A stretch of DNA of 16,302 nucleotides from BS750m-G28 sp035527235 (GTDB lineage: Archaea > Thermoproteota > Bathyarchaeia > TCS64): NCBI GenBank assembly GCA_035527235.1, contig DATLAV010000179.1:1-16302 (forward strand). Direction: 5' to 3'. The position numbers and the translations under genes are program-made. How positions within the stretch are numbered: position 1 is the stretch's first letter; every line of letters begins with the position of its first letter. Positions 6,838 through 12,973 of the stretch are shown piece after piece. The notes beneath the pieces are model-generated. The model was not told where the DNA came from. It worked only from the letters and a program-made list of their open reading frames with translations, and did not search any database.

Positions 6838-7344
6838 ATGTCTATGCTGAACCTCGGCTCAGGGGTCGACTACAGGGAGGGCTACGTTAACGTCGACATC
6901 CACCCCGCAACCAGGCTAATCTACCAGAACTTCTACGTGGAGGCAGTCGACGTCATCGCCGACCTGAACGTGGGATTTCCCTTCAGGGATGAGGTATTCG
7001 ACGAGGTTCTGGCGAGGCAGGTGCTCGAGCACCTCGAGGACGTGGACATGGCGGTCATCGAGTGCAACAGGGTGCTTAGGCCGGGGGGCATCCTGACGGG
7101 CGTAGTCCCCTACTTCAAGTCGGACGGGGCGTACAGGCTGGCGCACAGGTTCCTCTTCAGCGAGTACGACGTCCGTTCACTCGCCAAGTACGGGTTCAGA
7201 ATAATGAATCTAGAGAGGAGATCGCCCCTGAGGCTGCCGTTCAAGCGCTACCTGGGCCTCTTCCTCTGGAACATCTACAGGACCGTCGAGTTCACGTTCG
7301 AGAAGACGGCGGACTTCCTCGGGTCACGAAGAAAAGCTTATTAG
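6838..7344 (+). CDS. Class I SAM-dependent methyltransferase
   Basis: The protein has 168 residues. It opens directly with motif I, MLNLGSGVDYREGYVNVDIH, in which LGSG binds S-adenosylmethionine and the Asp of VNVDIH (Asp20) should hold the ribose. DLNVGFPFRDEVFDEVLARQ is followed by VLEHLEDV and then RVLRPGGIL, the usual later motifs of the Methyltransf_11 type. The C-terminal part (about 95-165: HRFLFSEYDVRSL and a basic-aromatic tail) is variable substrate-side sequence. Small enzymes of this kind often sit in polysaccharide or lipid-modification clusters, and the methyl acceptor cannot be inferred. The start at 6838 (or Met3 at 6844) follows from the TATA box at 6803-6811; the open frame upstream is compositionally unlike protein. 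Confidence 0.85.
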   Translation: MSMLNLGSGVDYREGYVNVDIHPATRLIYQNFYVEAVDVIADLNVGFPFRDEVFDEVLARQVLEHLEDVDMAVIECNRVLRPGGILTGVVPYFKSDGAYRLAHRFLFSEYDVRSLAKYGFRIMNLERRSPLRLPFKRYLGLFLWNIYRTVEFTFEKTADFLGSRRKAY

Positions 7345-7351
7345 AATGATA

Positions 7352-7387
7352 TTACATGTATGACATGTATTACATGAAATGCATGTA
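7352..7387 (+). promoter_or_regulatory. Four-copy 9-base repeat, probable tandem operator
   Basis: Four consecutive 9-base units, TTACATGTA, TGACATGTA, TTACATGAA and ATGCATGTA, place a CATG core at 7355, 7364, 7373 and 7382, exactly 9 bases apart. The array ends one base before the ATG at 7389 and should cover the start point and leader of the next gene. Ribbon-helix-helix repressors such as MetJ, ParG and Omega bind tandem short repeats of this sort, and the next gene encodes a ribbon-helix-helix-like segment, so self-repression is the natural reading. The repeat is seen directly; binding is inferred. Confidence 0.7.
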
Positions 7388-7388
7388 A

Positions 7389-7883
7389 ATGGTGTTTGAT
7401 ATGGAGAACGATACGCGTGAGGAGAGGCCGACCCTTAAGAGCGTCACCATAAGGGGAGTCAACGGCGGGACCTACGACGAGTTCTCCCAGGTGATCCAGA
7501 TGGCGGGGCTCACAATGGGGGAGGCCATTACCAAGATGATGGGCGACGTGATGAGGGACTTCGACGAGGTCTTCCCTGACCTCAGCGCAGCCAGCCTGAA
7601 GCTCATGGCGAAGAAGGACAGGATAAGGGTGCAGCACTACAGGAGGATGTCCATCTCGAGGAGAGACCTGGAGGAGGCGGACAGGAGCGTCAAGTTCGAG
7701 CACATAGACGAGCTCACTTTCGAGGAGGACGTGACGACCGACGTCTTCACGACCTACGTCAGGGGCGTGGAGCACTGCCAGCTCGTCAGGGTGCCCTCCG
7801 TACTGCCGAAACTCGTCATCTACTCCAAGATAACCCACACCACCGATGTGGAGATCTACCCGGTCGGCGGCGAGCAGCAGTAG
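7389..7883 (+). CDS. Ribbon-helix-helix-like protein with novel C-terminal repeat domain (paralog A)
   Basis: This protein (164 residues) is not one I recognise. Residues 16-57 fit a ribbon-helix-helix DNA-binding fold: a strand LKSVTIRGV, a helix GTYDEFSQVIQMAG and, after LTMG, a helix EAITKMMGDVMRDF. Residues 78-148 contain three strand-like repeats, each with a His or aromatic core: IRVQHYRRMSIS, VKFEHIDELTFE, VRGVEHCQLVRVP, then LVIYSK. This spacing suggests a short beta-solenoid or stacked-strand domain. The next gene encodes a paralog with the same two parts. The 9-base operator array lies immediately upstream. ATG 7389 is used, but ATG 7401 (MENDTREERP) has a GGTG ribosome site 6 bases upstream and may be the true start. 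The gene stop overlaps the next gene's ribosome site, so the two are one operon. Most likely a DNA-binding autoregulator; function beyond that unknown. Confidence 0.75.
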   Translation: MVFDMENDTREERPTLKSVTIRGVNGGTYDEFSQVIQMAGLTMGEAITKMMGDVMRDFDEVFPDLSAASLKLMAKKDRIRVQHYRRMSISRRDLEEADRSVKFEHIDELTFEEDVTTDVFTTYVRGVEHCQLVRVPSVLPKLVIYSKITHTTDVEIYPVGGEQQ

Positions 7884-7894
7884 GAGGGGCGATC

Positions 7895-8572
7895 GTGCTT
7901 CTTAGCTACGAGAGGCTGCGGAACGAGGTCACCAGGGAGGTCGAAGAGGCCAGAGCTAAGATTGATGGAGGGGAGCTCACGCCCGAGGAGATGAGGGAGC
8001 TCCTCTCGAAGTTCCTGCGCGAGAGGGAGTTGATGGTCGCGGAGGTCGACGAGCTCAGGAAGGACAGGTACGGCTGGATATCCGACGCCCAGAGACTGAG
8101 GGACTCCATGAAGCTGATGCTCAGCGAGCTGGACGAGGGGACGTATAACGACCTCGAGTCCGTCTCCAGCAGGCTCGGGGTGAGCGTCGGGAGGCTCCTC
8201 AATGAGATGATGGGGAGGGTCGTGGACAAGAACAGCGGAAGCCTGGGGTTCCCCAGCCTCTCCTCAGAGGACATCTCCCACCTTCTCAGGAGAGACGAGG
8301 GCGCGATCAAGATCAGCCACGTCAGGGACCTGACCATCAGCGGAGAAGACTTGGACGTCGAGCCCCGGGTGAGGTTCTCCCATATAGGAAGCCTCGAGTT
8401 CGACGCCACGGTTGACGAGAACAAGTTCTGGAGCAAGGTAAAAGGTATCAGTCATTGCCAGTCCGTGAAGTTCCCGAACAGCTTCTCTAGGCTCCTTGTA
8501 TTCGCTAAAAGTAGCTTCTGCGGTAGTTATGAGTTTTTGCAGGGCGTGAGCGAAGACAGGATTATCCAGTAA
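7895..8572 (+). CDS. Coiled-coil, ribbon-helix-helix-like paralog with same C-terminal repeat domain (paralog B)
   Basis: The protein has 225 residues and unknown function. Residues 1-70 are a charged helical, probably coiled-coil, segment (ERLRNEVTREVEEARAKI ... LRERELMVAEVDELRKDR) that paralog A lacks. Residues 72-112 match the ribbon-helix-helix part of A (GTYNDLESVSSRLGVSVGRL, then LNEMMGRVV). Residues 137-207 match its repeat domain: IKISHVRDLTIS, VRFSHIGSLEFD, VKGISHCQSVKFP, LLVFAKS. Shared positions include GTY, MMG, IS..DL, F.HI..L.F and HCQ.V..P. GTG 7895 is well supported by TAGGAGGGG, where GGAGG lies 7 bases upstream and overlaps the stop of A; the gap is 11 bases. The pair arose by duplication and may form hetero-oligomers. 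The target of the pair other than its own operator is not visible. Confidence 0.78.
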   Translation: MLLSYERLRNEVTREVEEARAKIDGGELTPEEMRELLSKFLRERELMVAEVDELRKDRYGWISDAQRLRDSMKLMLSELDEGTYNDLESVSSRLGVSVGRLLNEMMGRVVDKNSGSLGFPSLSSEDISHLLRRDEGAIKISHVRDLTISGEDLDVEPRVRFSHIGSLEFDATVDENKFWSKVKGISHCQSVKFPNSFSRLLVFAKSSFCGSYEFLQGVSEDRIIQ

Positions 8573-8582
8573 ATCCTCATCC

Positions 8583-8588
8583 TTTTTT
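8583..8588 (+). terminator. T6 terminator after the paralog pair
   Basis: T6 run within CCTTTTTTAG, 10 bases past the TAA of paralog B and before an AT-rich promoter-like stretch of the MFS gene. Confidence 0.5.
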
Positions 8589-8639
8589 AGTAGAATTAAA
8601 CACGAGTTTAAGTTCATTAAGGGAAACTTCCTGCTTCTC

Positions 8640-9824
8640 ATGGCTGGGTCCATCATAACCGACTTCGGCATCGAGATGGCTTTCACGTATTACCCCCTCT
8701 ACGTGAAAGCTCTAGGAGGGACGGAGGCGACCGTTGGGCTGCTCGGCTCCACACGTGGAATAATATCTGCGTTGACACGTTTTCCAGGTGGATACATAGC
8801 AGACAAGTACGGTAGGAAGCAGATACTGTGGTCCATGACACTCCTAACGGCCTTCAGCCTACTCCTCTACGCCTTCGCTCCGAACTGGCAGATAATCCTC
8901 CTGGGGGTGATCATAAACGGGTTAGCGTCAATATATGGTCCCGCCTTCGACGCAATGATCATGGACTCAGTACCCTCGGAGAATCGGGGTACGGGATACT
9001 CGATTATCCAGCTTCTGAATAACTCATCTACGACACCCGCTCCGTTGGTTGCGGGCTTCCTCTACGCGAGCTTCGGGCTTGTGAGGGGGACCCGGATATG
9101 CTTCATGTTCCTGTCGTTCACCTACTTCATCGCCGCCTTCCTCAGGTACCGAATAAAGGAGACAATGGTTGATGCGGAGAGGCTCGACCGGGGGAAGCTG
9201 CTGAACTCGTTATCAGGCACAAAGGTATTCGTCGAGGGCATAGATGTGTGGAGACGGGTTCCCAGAACAGTGCTCGCACTACTTATCGTCGAGATCATGT
9301 TCGCGTTTCCCAACTCGCTCAACATTAGCATGGTCTTTTATCTGACCGAGGACTTGGGCATCACCTTGGAGAGCCTGGCCGTTATCTACAGCGTGGTTTC
9401 TTTAACCATTTTGCTCTTCGCCGTGCCATGCGGGAAGCTCGTTGACAAAGTTGGTAGGAAGATCCCCATACTCGTAGGTTTCATGAGTATCGCTCTCTTA
9501 AACACTCTAATCATCGAGGCGGACTATACAACAGTCCTTGTGATCAGGCCGATCATCGCCGTTGCGTATATCATGATAGGCTCTGCGAAGTCCTCCCTCT
9601 TCGCCGATCACACCCCTCAGGGAGATAGAGGAAAGGTAGCTGGTTCTAGGGACTTCTTCCTGCTGGTCACCACATCGATCGGCGCCATCGTTGGGGGTCA
9701 CATCTACGACACGATATCCCATACACTATCGATCTACATACTGACAGGTTCCGCAGTCCTCCTCTTTTTCGTGACATTGTTCTTCATTGATGAGCCGAGG
9801 AAAAAGGAATTTCCTAACCGGTAG
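8640..9824 (+). CDS. Major facilitator superfamily transporter
   Basis: The protein has 394 residues, mostly hydrophobic, consistent with 12 membrane helices. The MFS signature between helices 2 and 3 is clear (GGYIADKYGRKQI, about 47-59), with its degenerate counterpart in the second half (GKLVDKVGRKIPI). The family includes drug, sugar and metabolite carriers; there is nothing here that fixes the substrate. ATG 8640 begins inside the first helix: the same frame upstream continues without a stop as FKFIKGNFLLL, which looks like a normal MFS beginning but has no ATG, GTG or TTG. TATA-like stretches (GAATTAAA at 8593, GTTTAAGT at 8606) support transcription just upstream of 8640. The gene appears to be transcribed alone and is convergent with the EamA gene. 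Codon use is less G/C-ending than its neighbours by eye. Confidence 0.88.
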   Translation: MAGSIITDFGIEMAFTYYPLYVKALGGTEATVGLLGSTRGIISALTRFPGGYIADKYGRKQILWSMTLLTAFSLLLYAFAPNWQIILLGVIINGLASIYGPAFDAMIMDSVPSENRGTGYSIIQLLNNSSTTPAPLVAGFLYASFGLVRGTRICFMFLSFTYFIAAFLRYRIKETMVDAERLDRGKLLNSLSGTKVFVEGIDVWRRVPRTVLALLIVEIMFAFPNSLNISMVFYLTEDLGITLESLAVIYSVVSLTILLFAVPCGKLVDKVGRKIPILVGFMSIALLNTLIIEADYTTVLVIRPIIAVAYIMIGSAKSSLFADHTPQGDRGKVAGSRDFFLLVTTSIGAIVGGHIYDTISHTLSIYILTGSAVLLFFVTLFFIDEPRKKEFPNR

Positions 9825-9852
9825 TGGTTGTTTGGACTTTACACTAGAATCG

Positions 9853-9858
9853 AAAAAA
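9853..9858 (-). terminator. T6 terminator after the EamA-type gene
   Basis: Six Ts on the minus strand (GGTTTTTTCG), about 78 bases past the stop codon at 9936, in the convergent gap with the MFS gene. Confidence 0.4.
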
Positions 9859-9935
9859 CCAGTTCTCTCGAAGCGCTGATTTATGAAGGCGTCATCTTCA
9901 GCGAGAAGTTCCAGTTCCACTGATTCTCCCAATGC

Positions 9936-10820
9936 CTACCTCTTCAGCTGGACCATCAGGGCCCCCACGAAGACGAGGGCCATGGGCCTCAGCTTCGCCG
10001 TCGTCAGCCACTCGCCGAGGAAGATCCATGCGAGCACGGCGATCTGGACGAGCATCGTATTCTGGAGGATCGAGATCTCGAAGGCCTCCAGACTCTTGAG
10101 GGCATGATTCCAAAGGAAGAAGGCGACCGCCGTGTTCAGGAGGCCCAGCCAGAGGATGATCATCCAACCCTCCCCGGTGACGCTGGGGAGCCCCTCAAAC
10201 AGCAGAGCTGCTATGTCTAGGACCACGGTGCCGAAGCCCATTGCCACAGCCGTCGTCCCCAGGGGCCTAGAATCGCTCTCAGTGAGGAGCAGCCTGCTGA
10301 AAACTAGGTAGCACGCCCATCCGAGACCGGAGATCAGGATTATTAGGACTCCGGTGGGGTTGCTGCTCGAGAACGGGTCTTTGAAGAAGAGGTATGCCCC
10401 GAAGAGCACGAGGAACATTCCCCCCATCTGGAGCCGCGTTGGATACTCCTTGAGGGCAACCACCCCCAGCAGCAGCACCACCACGGGGGTGAAGCTGAGG
10501 ATGAATGTGACCGTGACCGCCGGGAGGTAGGAGAGCCCCACGCACTGAAGCCCCTGAGCGACGGTGTAGCCCGCGAGGCCTAGTAAAAAACATCCTCGTC
10601 AGGAGTCCCCGCTCCCTCACTGCCGCCAGCTCACCCCGTACGAAAGCCAGTGGGAGAAGCACGAGGGAGGCCACCGTGTACCGGAGGGCAACCAGAGTCA
10701 GGGACCTCATGCCGACTAGGCCTATCTTGACCAAAACATAGGAGGATGACCAGAGGAGGGTCACGGTGACTGTCAACAGTAGACCCTTGAGGTGATCCCG
10801 GGGAATGTAGCTCCAGCCAT
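9936..10820 (-). pseudogene. EamA-type drug/metabolite permease, frameshifted
   Basis: The gene encodes a ten-helix EamA/DMT permease in two frames. The first half (TTG 10776 onward) reads TVTVTLLWSSSYVLVKIGL and LVALRYTVASLVLLPLAFV, an EamA beginning. At an A6/T6 run (10585-10590) the frame is lost; the neighbouring frame continues without a break as FLLGLAGYTVAQGLQCVGLS, then YLPAVTVTFILSF, to the end (LVFVGALMVQLKR). One T fewer in the run would restore the gene. The 5' end has a second oddity. An ATG at 10820, one base after the zinc-ribbon stop, is out of frame, but one extra base in the G4 run at 10800-10803 would join it to the permease as MAGATFPRDHLKGLLL. Two homopolymer lesions suggest either sequencing error or a decaying gene. 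Substrate unknown. It follows the zinc-ribbon gene in one operon. Confidence 0.8.
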
Positions 10821-10821
10821 T

Positions 10822-11121
10822 CTAGCTGACGAGGCCTCCCGAGTTCCTCTGCAGCGCGTTCCAGACCATGAGGAGCCCGAAGGCCACCGCGAAGAGGGCC
10901 CAGAAGTTGAAGTCGTAACCCAGGAGCTCGGAGACACCCCAAAGGACGATGAGCGCCCCGAACAGGAGCCCCCATGTGTATCCCCGCATCGGTACGCCGA
11001 AGCACTCGTTTTCGTACCTGTACCTGCGGAAAGCTCTCGCGGTGCGGAGGGAGGCGCCGCACTTATCGCAGTTCTCCGCCCCCTCCTCGTTCATAGCGCC
11101 GCACTTGGTGCAGTATACCAT
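10822..11121 (-). CDS. Zinc-ribbon membrane protein
   Basis: The protein has 99 residues. The N-terminus has a zinc-ribbon: MVYCTKCGAMNEEGAENCDK followed by CGASL, with two CxxCG-type knuckles (Cys4, Cys7, Cys18, Cys21). A basic linker (RTARAFRRYRYE) leads to two hydrophobic helices (about 48-64 and 70-88). This arrangement of a cytoplasmic zinc ribbon fused to two membrane helices is common in archaea and has no established reaction. The ATG at 11121 has TAAGTGATAG just upstream (GTGAT fits the ribosome site) and a TATA-like box at 11155-11162 predicts a start at about 11132. The stop lies one base from an ATG that probably began the EamA gene, so they form one operon. Function unknown. Confidence 0.8.
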   Translation of the reverse strand: MVYCTKCGAMNEEGAENCDKCGASLRTARAFRRYRYENECFGVPMRGYTWGLLFGALIVLWGVSELLGYDFNFWALFAVAFGLLMVWNALQRNSGGLVS

Positions 11122-11154
11122 AAACTATCACTTAGAAGGAAAGAACAGGGTGCG

Positions 11155-11163
11155 ATTTATAAT
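11155..11163. promoter_or_regulatory. TATA-like box readable on both strands
   Basis: On minus it reads TTATAAAT and predicts a start near 11132 for the zinc-ribbon gene. On plus it reads TTTATAAT (11156-11163) and predicts a start near 11186, exactly where the structured element begins. Confidence 0.5.
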
Positions 11164-11184
11164 CTTTCCCAAGGGGAGGCTCCA

Positions 11185-11264
11185 CCGGATCGGGGGGGAA
11201 CTCAGCAAGGTGAGACGCCCGCGACCCCGGTAGATCGCGGTGCGTCAGGATCCCCCCGATCCGG
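11185..11264 (+). ncRNA. Candidate small structured RNA (13-bp terminal stem)
   Basis: CCGGATCGGGGGG (11185-11197) is perfectly complementary to CCCCCCGATCCGG (11252-11264), so the two ends of an 80-base segment pair over 13 bp. Inside are a small hairpin CTCA/TGAG (11201-11214, GCAAGG loop) and an arm of about 10-11 bp with one bulge (11214-11224 with 11235-11246). A plus-strand TATA-like box at 11156-11163 predicts transcription from about 11186, the first bases of the stem. It matches no RNA family I know: not 5S, SRP or RNase P RNA, and not a tRNA since there is no T-arm. It may be an independent RNA, an upstream leader, or merely a DNA palindrome. Strand is chosen from the TATA position. 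Confidence 0.4.
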
Positions 11265-11397
11265 CGTCCGTAGGTCTCAGGGATAAAGATAGAGGCATGC
11301 CATTCCTTCACCTCGGCACGGTCCTTAGCCGCAGCTGGGACTTATCTCGGATTAATAAGTTGTTTATGTAACTGGAATCCAGCTTATCTTCGAGGCG

Positions 11398-11405
11398 CTT
11401 AATAG
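11398..11405 (+). promoter_or_regulatory. TATA-like box for pyruvate kinase
   Basis: CTTAATAG here predicts a start point at 11428, exactly the A of the ATG, so the pyruvate kinase message is probably leaderless and separate from the structured element upstream. Confidence 0.55.
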
Positions 11406-11427
11406 GCCAGGGTCTGAGATCAGGTTG

Positions 11428-12867
11428 ATGAGAGACTTGAGCCCCCAGTTTGTGAGGTCCAAGATCGTCTGCACCATCGGGCCCGCTTCCGAGACACTCG
11501 AGACCCTGAAGGCGATGGCCGAGGCGGGGATGGACGTCGCGCGGGTCAACTTCAGCCACGGCGACGAGGAGGCGCGCGCCAAGATCTTCAATGCCCTCGC
11601 CGAGGTTGAGAGAGTCTCGACCCTCGTCGACCTGCCGGGGCCCAAGATCAGGCTGGGAGAGGTGGACGGCAGGATGCTCCTCAGGCCCGGGGACGAGGTG
11701 CATTTCACGACCCACGATGTCGTGGGCAGCGAAGGGGAGCTCCCCGTGTCCTATGGCAACCTCCCTCGGGAGATACGGGTCGGGGGCAGCCTCTTCATCG
11801 ACGACGGCCTCATCGAGGTTGCGGTCACCTCCATCGACGGGGACGAGGAGGGCTTCACCGGCGGGGTCATCTCCGCCGGTGAGGTCTCGAGCCACAAGGG
11901 GCTCAACGTGCCCGGCGCCTACCTGTCCGTGAGGACCCCCACGGAGGCCGACCTAAAAGGAATTAAGCAGGCCGTCGACCTCTGCGACTGGTTCGCCATC
12001 TCCTTCGTCAGGGACCGGGGGGACGTCGAGGCCGTTAAGAGAGCCATAAAGGGGGCTGGGGGCGACCAGCCTGTCATCTCGAAGATCGAGCACCGGGAAG
12101 CGGTCGTGAACCTGGACGCGATCATCGATGCGAGCGACGGCCTCATGGTGGCCCGGGGCGACCTCGGTATAGAGGTGCCCCCTTGGGAGGTTCCCCTCCT
12201 CCAGAAGAGGATGATCTCCCGGTGCAACCGGGAGGGGAAGCCGGTGATCGTGGCGACGCAGATGCTGGAGTCCATGGTTGTCAACCCGAGGCCGACGAGG
12301 GCCGAGGCGAGCGACGTCGCCAACGCTATCCTAGACGGCGCCGACGCGGTGATGCTCTCCGCTGAGACGGCAGTGGGCCTGTTCCCGGTGGAAACCGTCA
12401 AGGCGATGAACAGCATCAGCCGGACCGTGGAGCAGGTCGGCTCATCAGGTCAAGTCAGCAGTGGCCTCGGGGGGTCCATAGCCGACATCATAGGTGGCCT
12501 CTCGTCGATGGCGGCCGGTGTCGTGAAGCCCGCCGCGATAATAGTCGTCACTAGGACGGGGTTCAGCGCTCGCATGGTCTCCAAGCACAGGCCCCCCATC
12601 AGGATACTGGCCGTCACCAGCAGCCCTAGGGTGGCGAGGAGGGTGAGGCTCTACTGGGGCGTCGAGCCCCTGGACGTGGAGTGGACTGACAACCGGGACG
12701 AGCTTCTACTCAGGTCCGTGAAGGGGGGCATGGAGAGGGGCTACATCGGGAGGGGGGACTCGGTAATGATCGTGTCGGGCTCCAGCCTCGAGCCCCCCGG
12801 AAGGACCAACGCCCTGGAAATACTGAACGTGGGCGACGTCCTCGGCCACGCCTCCCGCAGGGGATGA
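11428..12867 (+). CDS. pyk: Pyruvate kinase
   Basis: The enzyme transfers phosphate from phosphoenolpyruvate to ADP, the last step of glycolysis. The 479 residues cover the whole family pattern: SKIVCTIGPASETLETLKAM (11-30), RVNFSHGDEE (39-48), VDLPGPKIRLG (67-77), the B-domain (about 80-165), ISFVRDRGDVEAV, the catalytic ISKIEHREAV with Lys219 and metal ligand Glu221, DGLMVARGDLGIEVP with Asp245, and VIVATQMLESMVVNPRPTRA followed by EASDVANAILDGADAVMLSA (to about 312). The C-terminal regulatory-type domain (about 335-475) is present. ATG 11428 is preferred over the adjacent TTG because the TATA box at 11398-11405 points at it. The next gene is about 100 bases away beyond a T-run, so it is probably not in the same transcript. 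Confidence 0.97.
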   Translation: MRDLSPQFVRSKIVCTIGPASETLETLKAMAEAGMDVARVNFSHGDEEARAKIFNALAEVERVSTLVDLPGPKIRLGEVDGRMLLRPGDEVHFTTHDVVGSEGELPVSYGNLPREIRVGGSLFIDDGLIEVAVTSIDGDEEGFTGGVISAGEVSSHKGLNVPGAYLSVRTPTEADLKGIKQAVDLCDWFAISFVRDRGDVEAVKRAIKGAGGDQPVISKIEHREAVVNLDAIIDASDGLMVARGDLGIEVPPWEVPLLQKRMISRCNREGKPVIVATQMLESMVVNPRPTRAEASDVANAILDGADAVMLSAETAVGLFPVETVKAMNSISRTVEQVGSSGQVSSGLGGSIADIIGGLSSMAAGVVKPAAIIVVTRTGFSARMVSKHRPPIRILAVTSSPRVARRVRLYWGVEPLDVEWTDNRDELLLRSVKGGMERGYIGRGDSVMIVSGSSLEPPGRTNALEILNVGDVLGHASRRG

Positions 12868-12905
12868 CCCCCGAACTCAATCAGGTCCTGCCAGATACGA
12901 TATTC

Positions 12906-12910
12906 TTTTT
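12906..12910 (+). terminator. T-run terminator after pyruvate kinase
   Basis: T5 run in TTCTTTTTAATCC, about 39 bases past the TGA. The same AT-rich stretch could also serve as an upstream promoter element for the TrpB2 gene. Confidence 0.4.
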
Positions 12911-12973
12911 AATCCAGAGTGCGTCTAAGGGGTCACCCAGAAATATTGGAGGTATGAGTGTGTATCACTCGGA

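Larger units (their letters stand above)
11122..11427. other. Intergenic region between divergent genes
   Basis: This 306-base gap separates the zinc-ribbon and pyruvate kinase genes. It holds a TATA-like box readable on both strands (11155-11163), a strong stem element (11185-11264), AT-rich DNA around 11350-11372 and the pyruvate kinase TATA box (11398-11405). No further gene is visible. Confidence 0.6.

Noticed and set aside
7352..7387. CRISPR or phase-variation repeat
   Set aside because: Units are 9 bases with no spacers and are not identical; position at a promoter and the encoded DNA-binding fold fit an operator.
9860..9935. C/D box small RNA in the convergent gap
   Set aside because: Scattered CTGA and ATGA words occur on both strands but no properly spaced C-D'-C'-D set is present.
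11185..11264. tRNA or tRNA-like gene
   Set aside because: The CTCAGCAAGGTGAG segment resembles a D-arm, but there is no T-arm, no T8 and the terminal stem is 13 bp rather than 7.
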